Below, piece by piece: positions 24,529-38,339 of a DNA stretch of 64,000 nt (within the stretch, counting starts at the first letter, position 1; each line of letters starts with the position of its first letter). The stretch is from the NCBI GenBank assembly GCA_051453625.1, contig JBOZIK010000001.1, positions 179,326,555-179,390,554 on the forward strand, written 5' to 3'. Below the pieces are notes generated by a model. The model ran no database searches, had not been told where the DNA came from, and was given only the letters and a program-made list of their open reading frames with translations. Source of the stretch: Welwitschia mirabilis. Taxonomy: Eukaryota > Gnetophyta > Gnetopsida > Welwitschiales. The translations under genes were made by a program, and so were the position numbers.

Positions 24529-25634
24529 TCATCCTATTATAGAATATTTCATTAAGTTCTTATGAAAATATTCATGCATAATATTTTATTTAATTCTTAT
24601 TAAGATAGTATCTTATTCCTAAAATAATTCATAATTCTTTCCATAATCTAAATTCAAATGTGTAGAAGGAATCTCTTAAGAAGTTGTCTTATTACCTATT
24701 TTAGTTATGCTTAGAAATGGAGTAGAGGTATCTTCTCCACCCTATAAAATTTTTCTAAATAATCTAATATTGAGTATAATCATTAAAAATTTTCAACCTT
24801 TATTCATTCACATCATAAGTTATCCTTTCATCAAAGTCATATATCTTAAAATCTTTATTTCCTAGTACCTTGGTTACTAGAAATGACCCAAGCAAATTTT
24901 GTGTATCTTTTTATTTTGAAAAAAAAATTTAGGATCATAAATTAGTACTGTATTATCTTCTTTAATTTTTATTTTCCTTATACTATTATCTTGATTATTT
25001 TAGTTTTCTGATGTATGAGTTTTTTTTATAAGAGGTATTCTTTTCTTTGCTTATTAAACATGTTTATATTTTTAATTCATGCTTTTTGGGCTTTATCTAA
25101 ATCATATTTTAGTTTCTTAGCCAATTTTAAGATTTTAATTTTAAAATCTATAGGTAATATTAACCTTTTTTCATTAACTAGTTCATAAGGTATGAGTCAT
25201 CTCCTATGCTTTCAAGATATGCTATAAGCCCATTAAGCTTCATTTAATTTTTTTTCCTAGTCTATTTTTTTCCTATTAATAGTTTTGGTTAATATTCTAT
25301 TTAATTCATTATTGATCACTTTAGCTTATCCATTGGTTTAAGGGCAATAGCTAGTAGATAACTTATCATATATTCCATATTTAAAAGGAATTTTCCAAAA
25401 TGTTTGCCTATAAAATGAGTTCTCTTATCAGATATAAGATTCTAGATGCTCCAAAGTAATAAATAATGTTAAGTAAAACATTTATGATTGTTTTAAAAGA
25501 ATAATGTACTAGAGCCTCAACTCCTTTACACTTAGTAAGATAATCAACATAAACAAAAATATACCTCTTTCCTTATAAAAGAGGAGTAACTAGACTGATG
25601 AAGTCTTTTTTTCATATATCAAAGGGTTTTATTG
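24529..25634 (-). pseudogene. F-element integrase, block B
   Basis: Paralogue of the block A integrase. The second catalytic Asp is retained here (SDKRTHF at about 25433-25411, compare SDEGTHF), and the PPSYG...YI..VDY region lies near 25600-25540. Several frameshifts and stops are present. It is interrupted at its N-terminal side by the E LTR at 25640. At several diagnostic positions blocks A and C agree with each other against B. Confidence 0.85.
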
Positions 25635-25639
25635 AAAGG
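25635..25639. repeat. Target-site duplication of element E, block B
   Basis: AAAGG next to the LTR start TGTTATGAAG. It equals the block A copy, and block C has GAAGG. Confidence 0.75.
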
Positions 25640-26781
25640 TGTTATGAAGTGTATTTATGCAAATGTTATATGAAATTCTATTAATCATAAATATATGCAT
25701 AAACATAACATAATAATATAGACAAAAGTGGATCTGAATGTCTAATCCATCAAAGTCATAGGCTCCAAGCTAAGTAATTACTTTTCACAAAGTATTTTTA
25801 TGTTTTTTCAGGTTCAAAATGAGAATCATCAGTGCAAGAAAAGTTAATACACTATGCAAATAAAAATGCAATCTACTCTAAATATAATATCTATCCCACT
25901 ATCAAATCTTTATCACCAAGAAATATCCTACATAACCTTAATTAATTAAGAAAACTATTAATAACCATAACTAATCTAAGCTATTAAATACATTAAACAA
26001 AAAATGAAAAACATGCAATGATTAATCTAGGAAATATAAAATGCAATGCAAGTTCCTAAACTAATAGTTTTAACCTTCACAAAGGTTTCCATTGATGACC
26101 TATATCATAAATGAAGTTGTCATAAAATTATAAACAACAAAAATCATAAGGGGCATGCACATGAATATAAAAATAAAAGAATATTTTCATTAAAAGTTGA
26201 ACCAACATCCTATTGCAAAGCAGTATCACCTCGATGAAGAAGACACATCCAAAAATCAAAGAAGATCCCTCTCTGTAACTAATGGATGGAACTTCAACCC
26301 TTCAGTTACTTATCATTTAGTATTTTTTTTTATAATAACAAACTCAAAATAAAAAATCTAACAGATGCCATCGAAAGCCTAATGGCATATGAAAATCTCA
26401 TGATACATTACACAAGTTAGGTAAAGTTTGATATATTAACTAGTCCTGTATGTCATCTAGCTGATAGTTGAGATGATACCATGTTAAGATAGTTCTATAT
26501 TTAGCTTTCATATTGGTCTAGTTAACATCATAGCAAACATGTAAGTGGTATCGTCTAAGTTTTTTAATCAAGTAAATTAGGCCTTGTAGAACATCAATTC
26601 CTCCTTAAAATGTAAAGTATTTGAATTAGTCCAAAATGCCTCTAAATGTGCTAGTAATTATGCATTTCTATGATTCTCTTCTTGACTCTCAATAATCATC
26701 ATTTTCTACTTAAACTATCTAAATGTCTTGTAAAACTACTAGAAGTACCCCATCAAAAACATACAATTTGGCATCGCAACA
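25640..26781 (-). repeat. Element E 3' LTR, block B
   Basis: 1142 bp, starting TGTTGCGATGCC and ending AACA in element sense (TG...CA). It is colinear with 33470-34601. A purine-containing stretch with AAAG follows at its 5' side. It includes a TGTCATCTAG word (26451-26460) related to the dispersed CATCT(A/G)GATGA motif of E. Confidence 0.85.
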
Positions 26782-28372
26782 TTGCGCTTTACTTTATCTT
26801 ACTAATCTTTGATAAAGTTTGTGAACAACTATAATTACAAGCCAAATTGACTAAGGTAAAACACTACTAGGGATATGTAAATTAAGTTGAAAAATCTTAG
26901 TATGTAGGATGAATTCTTAAAATCAAATAAATGGAATGTTTTACCTTAACAGATGAAGTAACAATGGTGTCATTCAAAATTTTATCTAGACAATTACTAG
27001 GATGACAAGCTTTTAAAAATTAATTTATAAAATCAATTACTTGCAATTATGCTTATTAGAAAATAAGATGAAAATACTTAATTATGCATTAGTTCCCCAA
27101 TTAAAACATTTATCACATCAAGAAATAGAGATTGAATGTTATAACAAAAAAAATCATCATAAGATATGACCATAATAGCTTAGATAAATGATGTATATGT
27201 ATAATGTATAGTCATAAAAAGTAATAATTCTAAAATAATATTTACAAATTAAACATTGAGTTTTTTTAAGCACAAACTACAAGGAAAAATATATCAAAAA
27301 TAATCAATCATAACATTATTCCCTTCATCCATAACTTCATGAATTATTTATATCATACCTACAAGGAAAATAAACTATAAAGATTGTACTATTAAGTACC
27401 TAATTTAGTAAATAATATCCATAATGTATATCACTCAAATAATAGGAATTCAAAATTGGATTAGTACATGACAGATATATCTCATAAAAATGTAAAAATT
27501 ACCCTTAAAAATTTAAAAGTTACTCAAAAAAATCTAAAAATATATGTCCTACACCCCTTTCCAATAGTTGAATCAATACATTTCATATTGTAATAAGATA
27601 AATTAAAAATATTAATATGCAAGTTTAAGTATAAGTAAAAAACATAGGTAGGCTGGGAATAGTATTCTAAGCATGAAAAGAAGGGTCAAATTTAGTCTAG
27701 AAAAGATGAAACATGAAAATGATGATTATTCAAAAAATATCTATGTGTTGTCCACTTAGTCATCTGGATGATAAGGAGGATGACAAGGTTTTTCAAAAGA
27801 CCAAAAAATTTAGAATTACTAGAAAAATCAGTTAAGATTAGATAATATTATAGAGGTTTAAGAAAAGTAGTAGAAAGTCTAAGAGATGAGAAATGTCTAA
27901 GAACCATGATAAATCAATGCATGATAAAGGATGTAAATGCACCAAGTTAAGAAAGATAAATGTGTCATGAACACATAGTTATTGGAACATAGTATTAGAT
28001 GCATTAAAATGCAAAAAGAAAATTAAAGAAACTAAACTTGAAAAGATTTAAAATAATAGATGGGAAAAATTAGCATCATAAACTAAGCAAATTTATTTCC
28101 AAAAATTAGGTTAACTTCTAGAAAGAAGAATTGCAAATAGAAATGAAAATAAAGAAAAAAATACTAAATAATTAAGTCCTAAGAATTTATGATGAAAAAG
28201 TACGAAATAACTTTAAAATACCAAAGAAAAGAACTAAGAAAAACAAAAATTGAAATGGACAATTTAGGATTATGAAGAAGATTATGTGTCTACCCTAAAT
28301 TCAAACCTAAAAAACCCCCTTGAAAGTAATCATAAAATAACCTAATTAATGATGTATGAAATAATTAAAAAA
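26782..28372 (-). mobile_element. Element E 3' internal region, block B
   Basis: Matches 34602-36182 of block C, including the TCATCTGGATGATAAGGAGG motif at 27756-27788. It has no recognisable coding sequence on either strand. It is cut by the gap at 28373. Confidence 0.75.
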
Positions 28373-28472
28373 NNNNNNNNNNNNNNNNNNNNNNNNNNNN
28401 NNNNNNNNNNNNNNNNNNNNNNNNNNNNNNNNNNNNNNNNNNNNNNNNNNNNNNNNNNNNNNNNNNNNNNNN
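28373..28472. other. Assembly gap (100 N)
   Basis: Exactly 100 N between blocks B and C. The sequence after it restarts in the middle of the CACTA element. Confidence 0.99.
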
Positions 28473-31400
28473 CATTATTTGAATTTGAAAGTTCTTGACT
28501 TGTACCATGTTCACATAAGTCAAACTATCCTCTGAAATAAAAGCAAAGTGAATCTAATTTAGCTTCCATTTAGACAACCTTCATGCTCATTAATCATACA
28601 CATTTGCAAGATAGGAGGAAAAAAAAAATTCATCTTACAATTAAGAAACTAAAGAAATGATTTTTTACACATCTAATGAGAATAAAGAAAGCTCTGGTTA
28701 TAAGATTAGATATTTCCCTAATACATTCATTGAATACTTATAGAAAAGTGCTGCATTTTCATGGACATCAGCTAGATAGGGTCCAAGCTAAATAAATTTT
28801 TGTGTTTTTTATTTTAGAGTTTCTTTTTTTCTATTATAATTAGATCATAAAACAATCCAACAATGATTTTAGAATCTGCCCTCAACTTGCCTCTTTGCAC
28901 TTTTTCACCTGTATGCAACTACCCATTTAGTTTCTTAACACTTAGTACATGAAAACTACTCTACCCATATTGCAGGGACAACTTGCCTAAATTCTATACC
29001 CCTAGTTACAACAAAAAGTCCTTGCAAAAGTATTCATACTTCTATGATTGTTGCTTTCAGTCCCAACAAAAGTATTCATCTCTGGATCCTTCACATAATG
29101 GGCAGTGATTACAATAGCATGGGACATTATTACATCATTCATTATAATAGTTTTGCAGGAATATTTTATTTGAACAAGAGTGCTTGCTTCACTGAATGAG
29201 AGTATAAATAACTAATAAGAAGCCATATAAACCATAAATAACCATAGCCGTGAAAGAAATCTTACAGAATGAGAGTGCTTACTTCACTACTAATTCAGTA
29301 AAAGTAAGGTTTTTAACCATATTTATTACAAAATTGATTTAATCTTAGTAGGGTACAAATAGTCAACTAGAAGCCAACTAAACCATAAATAGCCATAACC
29401 TTAAAAGGGCCTAATGTTTGAACTTCTTGTATATGATCGTTATCGATCATATACAAATTCCATGCTTGCTTTTTAATGTAATTTATTTACCATGTATCTT
29501 TCAAATAAAATAAGAGAATCCATTCAGTTCACAATTTTATGTGAGGATAGGTAAGCTATTCCACATGAGTAAATTTTCTGAGTTTTAACTTCATTCAGAT
29601 GTACACACAAGTATTGAGAATGGTTGCTATTATTGATTTAAAACTAATTTAAACTAATCTTATTGGATAGTTATGACTATGATTCATTTAGAAAAATGAA
29701 TTAGAGAAAGAAGATTATATGGATTATAGTAGGCATTAGCATTTAGACACATCCCTTTTATACTCCCAAGAATTTTTAAGACATAAAAAGTTATGGTTTC
29801 CAAATAAACATGCATTAAACATAAATTTTTTTCTAATATTTTAAATAAATGCAACTTCAAATAGAATTTATAGCAGTGCTTCACCAGAATTTTGAGAGTT
29901 CGCATCAAGAATCCAAATGTTAGCTACTTGTTTACATGCTTTGACTTAATTATCTAGAATTAAAGAGTAGATACTTTCATATGTTTCTAATGAATCCTCC
30001 AAAGTAGGTTTCAGAAGCTTATAATCAAAACTAACTATCTGATCCAAAAGAGCTTGTTTTTGGTAATAATCTCCATTTGAAAGTCCAAAAAGAATATGTT
30101 CTTGTCCACTAGAATGTAGTTTTCTTTTGACTATTGCAATCTTTTAGCCTATCTTCCTTCTCTATTTTCAATCCTATTCAACATATTTGAAGCATATGAA
30201 AAATGTGGCAGAGTTGACTAGTAATTGACCATGCATAAAACCTCAGTATCAGAAAGATATTGTTCTATTTAGAAGAACGATTTTAGAATAAACACAATAT
30301 AACTCATTTTAAAACTAGTTGGCAAAGTGGTAAATCATTTTGGAATTCGAATACAAGATGGGCAAAAATAGTCCTTTCAGTATGGTCTAGATGCCCTATA
30401 GAGCTTTAATAATTTATGCAAAAAATTCAAATATGAGTGTAAAAATCAAACCCATTTATAGAAAATATTAGAAAATGTTAGGTATGAGAAATCAACTAAC
30501 ATGTAAAATGTAAGTAAATAAGAAGTAAATCAACATTGCCTTTCAAGATCTATGAATTACCTATTTCTATTTTACTTTATTTAAAAACTTATTCTATGGT
30601 AGATTTAACTCTAAAAGACTTTCTGGCAGTGTAATTAAGAGGTGTTTGTTTTTGGAATCAACATCTAGAACAATATCATCCACAAAGGATATCCATATTT
30701 GAGGAATAGAGTCTTCATCCTCATTTATTGAATTACTTTCATTGATAATACCTTATTTTTTAGTTTTTGGTAAGGCTTACTTTAAGAAGGTCATGCGCCC
30801 TAGTATATAGATTTCCACAACAGTACCAACAAGTTCACGAGTATCCTCCAAAATTAAAAATAAAATATTTTAATGAATTTGGTCATGTAATCATAATAAA
30901 TTATAATGAATGATGCAAAATTAAAAATAAAATAGTTAATACCTTCAAAAGAAGATAAAACTTACAGTTTCTTTTAACAATAATGAATTTGGTCATTATT
31001 GATAAATAATACCTATGAATTTCCATCACAGGTAGAACTTGATAGAATAAATGGGACATACATCTACCTAGCTATTGATAGGATGATGCACAACTGAAGA
31101 ATAGATTTTCTCCACTTTTTCTAAGGCATTCCTAATAAGAAAAATAAATTAACAAATAGAGAATATTTAAAAGGAGTGAGTCACCAAGATTTAAAGTTGC
31201 ATTATCCATCATAGAACTCTTGCACCATAGAAATTAAACTTGCTTTTCCTCCACTAGAGTTCCAAAAGTTGAAAAGCCAAACTTAAAAAGAAATGTAGAT
31301 TTTTGAAAAGTCTAACCAAGTTTATCAAATTTAGAAGCAAATAGATAATTAATTTAAAATATTTCACAAGCAAAAAGATCTTTTATAGGAAGTGGACAAA

Positions 31401-32366
31401 AAAACAATTTGAAAAATTTCTTGAGAAAAAAATTAATCTTTATTAGGTTTTCTTCTTTTCGAATAGCCTTTGATCTCTGTATCTAAAAATTCCTTCTAAA
31501 AGTACCTTCATCTCTGAAAATACTTCTAAAAATGTTTCTGAAAATTCCTTCAGCCCTAAAAATTCCTTTGAAAACATTTTTGGCTTTGAAAACTCCTCTG
31601 AAAATGCATTCTTCTTTAAAAAATCCTCTTAAAAGGCCTATGACAATTCCTGTCTCTTAATGGATTTCTGCAAACATGGAAGCCTTACATGTGAGAGAAT
31701 CCATAATAATTATGATGCTTTTGATATGAATTTGAAGGCCTCCACTATGCAAACCTTTGCTTAGACTAGCCTTCTCTCTCTGTCTCTGAAAACAACTTCT
31801 ATAAACTCTTTTGTTCTTTACTCTTGATCTTCAAAAATTCCTTCTAAACATGCTATTGTTCTTCGCTTTTAGTCTATGAAAATTGCATTGCTTGTGAAAA
31901 TCCACAACCTCTGAAAATGCTTGCAGTATCTAAAAACATTCCCTCCTTTTGGAATAATGTGGTGTGAATAATATATTTTAATAAATGGAATAACGTGGTG
32001 TCAAACTCTTATTCTATTCTAGCTTTTACATAAGATGCACTTTCATTCCCTTTGAAGTTTATTTTCTATTTTTTAAAACCTTTCTTTTGAGGTGTTTAAT
32101 TGTTAAATGGCTTTTGAATCCTCTTTGAGATGCGTATGTTTTAAATGCCTTTAAAAAGATAAAATGTAGACTTTAATTTTAAGGTTTTTTTATAAATGCT
32201 TTAGAAAAAATTATGAGGAGTGTTTACGGTATTTATTTATAAAAACACCATAAAAATTTGCTGGAGATTTTTTAAGGAATTTAGTTTTAATAAGTACCTT
32301 AAAAATGCTTATACTTATGATGTTTATTAAAAATAAATGCCTTAAAAACCTATATTTCTTGTAGTA
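28473..32366. mobile_element. CACTA-type transposon, second copy (right 3.9 kb)
   Basis: Colinear with 17786-21622 of the first copy. It includes the RimM-like fragment, the CTCTGAAAAT repeats (31460-31960) and the right subterminal cluster. Its right end, reverse-complemented, is TACTACAAGAAATATAGG, identical over 18 bases to the left end of the first copy. It is followed by AAT (32367-32369) and then the same F flank as in block A. It therefore occupies the same insertion site and shares that insertion event. The left part, where the GDH fragment would be, is beyond the gap. Confidence 0.88.
29880..30850 (-). pseudogene. Captured RimM-like gene fragment (copy C)
   Basis: Better preserved than the copy at 19200-20150. 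On the minus strand it reads RELVGTVVEIY near 30840, then INEDEDSIPQIWI, FVDDIVLDVDSKNK and SLLELNL down to about 30600. After a spacer, 30160-29930 stays open for about 60 codons (RKLHSSGQEHILFGLSNGD ... ALLDQIVSFDYKLL). The PRC-barrel pattern of RimM is clear in the first part. The second part is inferred to be the region following it in the plant protein. Occasional stops remain, and no start or promoter is visible. Confidence 0.75.
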
Positions 32367-32369
32367 AAT

Positions 32370-33464
32370 TCATCCTATTATGGAATATTTTATTAAGTTC
32401 TTATGAAAAGATTCATGTATAATATTTTATTTAATGCTTATCAAGATAGTCTCTTATTCCTAAAATGATTCATAATTATCCCCATAATCTAAAATCAAAT
32501 GTGTAGAAGGAATCTTTTAAGAAGTTAACATATCTTATTATCTATTAGTTATGCTTATAGATGGAGTAGAGATATCTTCTCCACTTTACAAAAGTTTTCT
32601 AAATAATCTAGTAGTGAATATAATCATTATAAATTCTTAACCTTTATCCATTCACATGATAAGTTATTCTTTCATCAAAGTTATATATCTTAAAAGCTTC
32701 ATTTCCCAGTACTTTTATTACTAGAAATGGACCAAGAAAATTTTGTGTACCTTTTCATTTTCAGTGAAGAATTTTAGGGTCATAAATTAGTACTATATTA
32801 TCTTCATTAATTTTTATTTTCCTTGTACTATTATCTTGATTATTTTGGTTTTCTGATGTATTAGTTTTTTTATAAGAGATATTCTTTTCTTTTCTCATTA
32901 AAAATATTTATATTTTCAACCCATGATTTTTGGGCTTTATCTAAATAATATTTTAGTTTCTTGGCCAATTTTAATATTTTAATTTTAAACTCTATAAGTA
33001 ATATTAAACTTTTTCATAAACTAATTCATAAGGTATGAGCCATGTCCTATGCTTCCAAGATATTCCATAAATCCATTAAGCTTTATTTAATTTTTTTTCC
33101 CCAATCTGTTTTCTTCCTATTAATAGTTTTGGTTAATATTCTATTTATTTCATTGTTGATCACTTTAGCTTGGCCATTGGTTTAAGGACAATATTTAGTA
33201 TATAACTTATCATATATTCCATATTTAAAAGGAATTTTCCAAAACTTTTTCCTGTAAAATGAGTTCTCTTATCAGAGAAGACTTCTAGATGCTCTAAAGT
33301 ATGAAAAAATGTTAAGGAAAGCATTTATAATTGTTTTAGAAGAATAATGTACTATAGCCTTAGATCCTTTTCACTTAGTAAGATAATCAACATAAACCAA
33401 AATATACCTATTTCCATATGAAGGAGGAGTAACTGGACTAATGAAGTCTCTTTTCCATATATTG
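32370..33464 (-). pseudogene. F-element integrase, block C
   Basis: Third copy of the integrase core. SDKRTHFTG (second catalytic Asp kept) lies at about 33276-33250. The PPSYG...YI..VDYLTK segment lies near 33430-33370 and the conserved LVYE-like segment near 33010. It contains stops and frameshifts. A 14-15 bp piece present in blocks A and B just before the E insertion is missing here. The other half of this integrase gene lies at 42323 onward, beyond element E. Confidence 0.85.
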
Positions 33465-33469
33465 GAAGG

Positions 33470-34601
33470 TGTTATGATGTGTATTTATGTAAATATTATA
33501 TTAAATTCTATTAATCATAAATATATGCACAAACATAACATAATAATATAGACAAGAGTGGATCTGAATGTCTAATCCACCAAAGTCACAGGCTCGAAGC
33601 TAAAGAATTGCTTTTCATGAAGTATTTTTATGTTTTTTCAGGTTCAAAATGAGAATCAATAGTGCAAGAAAAGTGAATACACTATGCAAATGAAAATGCA
33701 ATCTATTCTAAATACAATATCTATCCCACTACTACATCTATATCACCAAGAAATATCCTACATAACCTAGATTAATTAATAAAAATATCACTAACCATAA
33801 TTAATCTAAGCTATCAAATACATCAAATAAAGTATGGAAAACATGCAATGATTAAATATAAAATGCAATGCAAGTTCCTAAAATAATAGTTTCAATCTTC
33901 ACAAAGGTTTCCCTTGATTACCTATATCATAAATGAAGTTGTCATAAAATTGTAAGCAACATAAACCATAAGGGACATGCACACTAATATAAAAATAAAA
34001 AAATATTTTATTAAAAGTTGAACCAACATTCTATTGCAAAGCAGTAGCATCTTGATGAATACGACACATCCCAAAACCAAATAAAACCCCTCTCTATAAC
34101 TAATGGATGGACCTTCAACCCTTCAGCCACTTATCATGTGGTATTTTTTTAATAATAACAAACTCAAAATCAAAAATCTAACAAATGCAATTGAAAGCTT
34201 GATGGCATATGAAAAGTTCATGATACATTACACAAATTAGGTAAAGTTTGGTATATTAGCTAGTCCTAGATGTCATCTAGACCATGGTGGTGATGATGCC
34301 ATGTTAAGATATTTCTATATTTAGCTTTCATATTGGTCTAGTCAACATCCTAGTAAACATGTAAGTGGTATCATCTAAGCTCTTCAATCAAGTGAATTAG
34401 GCCTCATAGAACATTAATTCCTCCTCAAAATGTAAAGTATTAGAATTAGTCCAAAATGCCTCTAAATGTGCTAGTAATTATGCACTTCTATGATTCTCTT
34501 CTGACTCTCAATAAGTATCATTTTTTACTTGAACTATATAAATGTCCTGTAAAACTAACTAAAAGTACCCCATAAAAAACATAAAATTTGGCATCCCAAC
34601 A
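33470..34601 (-). repeat. Element E 3' LTR, block C
   Basis: 1132 bp, TGTTGGGATGCC ... AACA in element sense. Directly upstream on the minus strand AAAGTGAAGGACAA is a plausible polypurine tract (34602-34615). Compared with the 5' LTR it lacks two short insertions of roughly 60 and 40 bp. Confidence 0.85.
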
Positions 34602-36658
34602 TTGTCCTTCACTTTATCTTACTAGTATTTGATAAATTTTGTGAATAACTATAATTACAAGCTAAATTAACTAAGGTAAAACAATACTAGAAATATGTAA
34701 ATTAAGTTTAAAAATCTCAGTATGTAGGATGAAATCTCAAAATCAAATAAATGGAATGTTTTACCTTAATAGATGAAGTAACAATGGTGTCATTCAAAAG
34801 TTCATCTAGACAATTATTAGGATGACAAACTTTTACAAATCGATTTATAAAATCAATTACTTACAATTAGAAAATAAGATCAAAAGACTTACTTGTGCAT
34901 TAGTTCCCCAATTAAAACATTTAGCACATCAAAGAAATAGATATTGAATGTTATAACAAAAAGAATCATCATAAGACATGAACATAATAGCATAGATAAA
35001 TGATCTGTATGTATAATGTATAGTCATAAAAAGTAATAACTCAAAATTAATATTTGCATATTAAACATTGAGTTTTTTTAAGCACAAACTATAAGGGAAA
35101 ATATATAAAAAATAATCAAACATAACATTATTCCCTTCATTCATAATCTCATGAATTGTTTATATCATTCATACAAGGAAAACAAACTATAAATATTCTA
35201 CTATTAAGTACCTAATTTAATAAACAATATCCATAATGTATATCACTCAAATAATAAGCATTCAAAATTGGATTAGTACACTACAGATATATCTCATGAA
35301 AATGTAAAAGTTACCATTAAAAATTTAAAAGTTCCTCAAAAAAATCTTAAAATATATGTCCTGCACCCCTTTCCAATAGTTGAATTAATATGTTCCTTAT
35401 TGCATTAAGATAAGATTAAAAAGATTAATATGCAAGTTTAAGTAAAAAAAATAGGTAGGCTAGGAATAGTATTTTATGCATGAAAAGAAGGGTCATATTT
35501 AGTCTAAAAATAATGAAACATGAAAATGATGTTTATTCAAAAAAATATCTATGTGTTATCCGCTTAGTAATCTAGATGATAAGGAGGATGACAGGGTTTA
35601 TCAAAAGATCAAAAAATTTGGAATTATTAACAAAACCAGTTAAGATCACATAATATTATAAAGGTTTAAGAAAACTAGTAGAAAGGCTAAGAGATAGAAA
35701 TGTCTAAGAACCATAATTAAAAAAAAGCATGATAAAGGATGTAAATGCATCAAGTTAAGAAAGATAAATGTGTCATGAAATCATAGTTATTGGAAAATAA
35801 TATTAGATGCATTGAAATACAAAAATAAAGTTAAAGAAACTAAACTTAAAAACATTTAAAATAATAGATGGAAAAAATTAGCATCATAAACTAAGGAAAT
35901 TTATTTTCAAAAATTAAGTTAACTTGTAGAAAGAAAAATTACAAATAGAAGTAAAAATCAAGAAGAAAACTACTAAATGATTAAGTCCTAAGCATTTATG
36001 ATGAAAAAGTATGAAAATGACCTTAAAATACCAAAGAAAAGAACTAATGAAAATAAAAATAGAAATGGACAATTTAGGAATATGAAAAATATTGTGTGTC
36101 TACCCTAAATTCAAACCTAGAAAACCCCCTTGAAAGTAATCATAAAATAACCTAATTAACGTTGTATGACATAATTAAAAAACACCATAAAATACCACTT
36201 AAAAGGGCAATGATTATGATGATGTAAAGTAATAAATGTTTTTAAATAATGAATGATAAGATTAAAAGCTACTTATAAATGGATTAACTTATTAACACTC
36301 TAAAACACACTTAAATCCTCAAAGTGAAATGATCATGTGGAAATATTATAAGCTCAATGAGTCTAAGAAATAAGAAATGCCTCTAATAACACCAAGAACA
36401 CCACTGATCTTATAAACATAAAGTATTTATTATTATTTCATGATAAGGATAGTGAAACCATAGTCAAAGAACTAGGAATCCATAAAGCATGGTCAAATGA
36501 TCCCCAGGTGGAATTCCTGTAGCTCCCAACACTACCAAAAGTCCTTCTTGAGAAAATTTACCCTACTCTGGTAGGAAATAATAGTGACTATGTATTTTTG
36601 CACTAAAATAAAAAATGATGGTTATTATTCTCTCTCTCTCTCTCTCTCACACTCTCTC

Positions 36659-36689
<31 letters not shown>

Positions 36690-38200
36690 TACTTATTCAA
36701 AATAAATTTAAAATAAATACAAAGATGAAGAAATGAGATGAATGATGAGAAAGAACATTCCTAAACAATCAAAGACTTATATCATTAAGAGAAAACATAA
36801 AAAACTAAAGCATCTTTCTTCAAACTAAAGTTCATAGACATTTGAATTTCTCAATATTAGGTGAATTAAATCTTATCACTTTTCAAATTCCCAAGTAAAA
36901 ATTACTGATCATCGTAATTTTATAAATAAAAGCATAAGTTAAGTTAAAGATGTTCAAGTGATAGCATCACATCCACCAAAAGAATAATCTAAGAAAGAAT
37001 TTATTCAATGGTAAAAGGACTTTTAAAATATTTTCTTCTATTATGTTCAAGGTCTTGTAATAATCCATGGATTTGTAATCTTTAGTCAATTTTTAAAATT
37101 CCCCTAGCATTCAAATTGGAAATCTCAACTAATTCATTAAAAATGTACTTTCTCTAAAAGATAAGAACCTAATCAACTAGAGATTAATTTATTGACAATA
37201 AAAAACTAAAAAGAAATAATAACATAAAATCAAAAACAAAATACCCATGAAAACTTAAAAAAATAATTTAAATTCTAAATTTTATTCAACACTTTATTTG
37301 AAAGAAAGAAGAAAAAAAGAAAAAAGAATATACTTAGATCCTAGGACATTGTATTTTCATAGAAAAGTAAGGACCAAACTAGATAGAGACCAATTAATAA
37401 AACATGAAAGATAGATATGCATGAAAAGGTATATTTTGGCTTTACAAAATTTATTTGCAATATGAGAGATAAAAAATTTAGATAATTCATGGAAAAATAA
37501 TTTCTTATCAAATGCATGATATAGAGAATTCCAACTATATATTTCATCTAAAGACTAATATTAAGGGTGAAAAAGCTAATGGTTTTATTAGAGATTAAAA
37601 AATTTAAAGAAAACTTCTTAGGATGAATGATTAAGAAAGGTTTTATACACTCAAGAAGTTCTCTAAGTCTCAGCTCAAATTATTAAGAAGATAAGATTTT
37701 CTAAAATTTGGAATTTCAAGATTTTCTAAGATTTATCATTAGAAGGTAAATTGGACTTGGTAGAATGGGGAAGATGTTTATTTAAATATTTTTAAGAGAA
37801 TGAAATAAATAAACATGGGAATAGACTCTAAATTAGATTGCTATATTAGAAAGTATAGTTCTATTTTTTATTGAGATTTTATGGGTATTTTATTATTCCT
37901 CCTTTCCTCATTACTATTTTTTTATCTTACTATGTTGAATATTTTCTGTATGTTTCTTATTAGTAACTATATCTTCTCTATTTTTCTTTTATTAATTTGT
38001 GATTTTTTTGACTGTCATCCTTCATTGTCATCTAGATGACAGGGATGGACTATAAGGCTTATAATAAAATTTTTAAATTAAGTTTACATTTTAGGCTTTC
38101 TTTTGTTAACAAATTTCACTTATTCATCCTCATCATCAAAACTATTTATTTCTATTATATTTTTATGCAAATTTGAATCTTATAGAGTTCTTAATCTCAT
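34602..38200 (-). mobile_element. Element E 3' internal region without pol
   Basis: About 3.6 kb between protease and the 3' LTR. The part up to 36182 is duplicated in block B. I looked on the minus strand for the reverse transcriptase (PF.D..L, FLDGYSGY, MDD), RNase H and integrase (GIDF, SDEGTHF) patterns and saw none. It holds a microsatellite (36629-36690), A-rich stretches, a small unrecognised minus frame at 37341-37547, and copies of the CATCT(A/G)GATGA motif at 35566-35596 and 38027-38048. Confidence 0.55.
36629..36690. repeat. Compound microsatellite (TC)n-(TA)n
   Basis: (TC)n from 36629 to about 36648, an interrupted ACTCTC stretch, then (AT)n from about 36669 to 36690. Confidence 0.95.
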
Positions 38201-38339
38201 GTCAACCAAGTGATGTTATACAAGTAAAGTTGATTTAGCTCTTTTTCTAGGTTTTTCCCATCATCCATATCTTTTTTTGTAGCTTCAAAACCTCTAATAG
38301 TGTATCTCTTATTACCAATGTGACATTCCATGAATCTAG

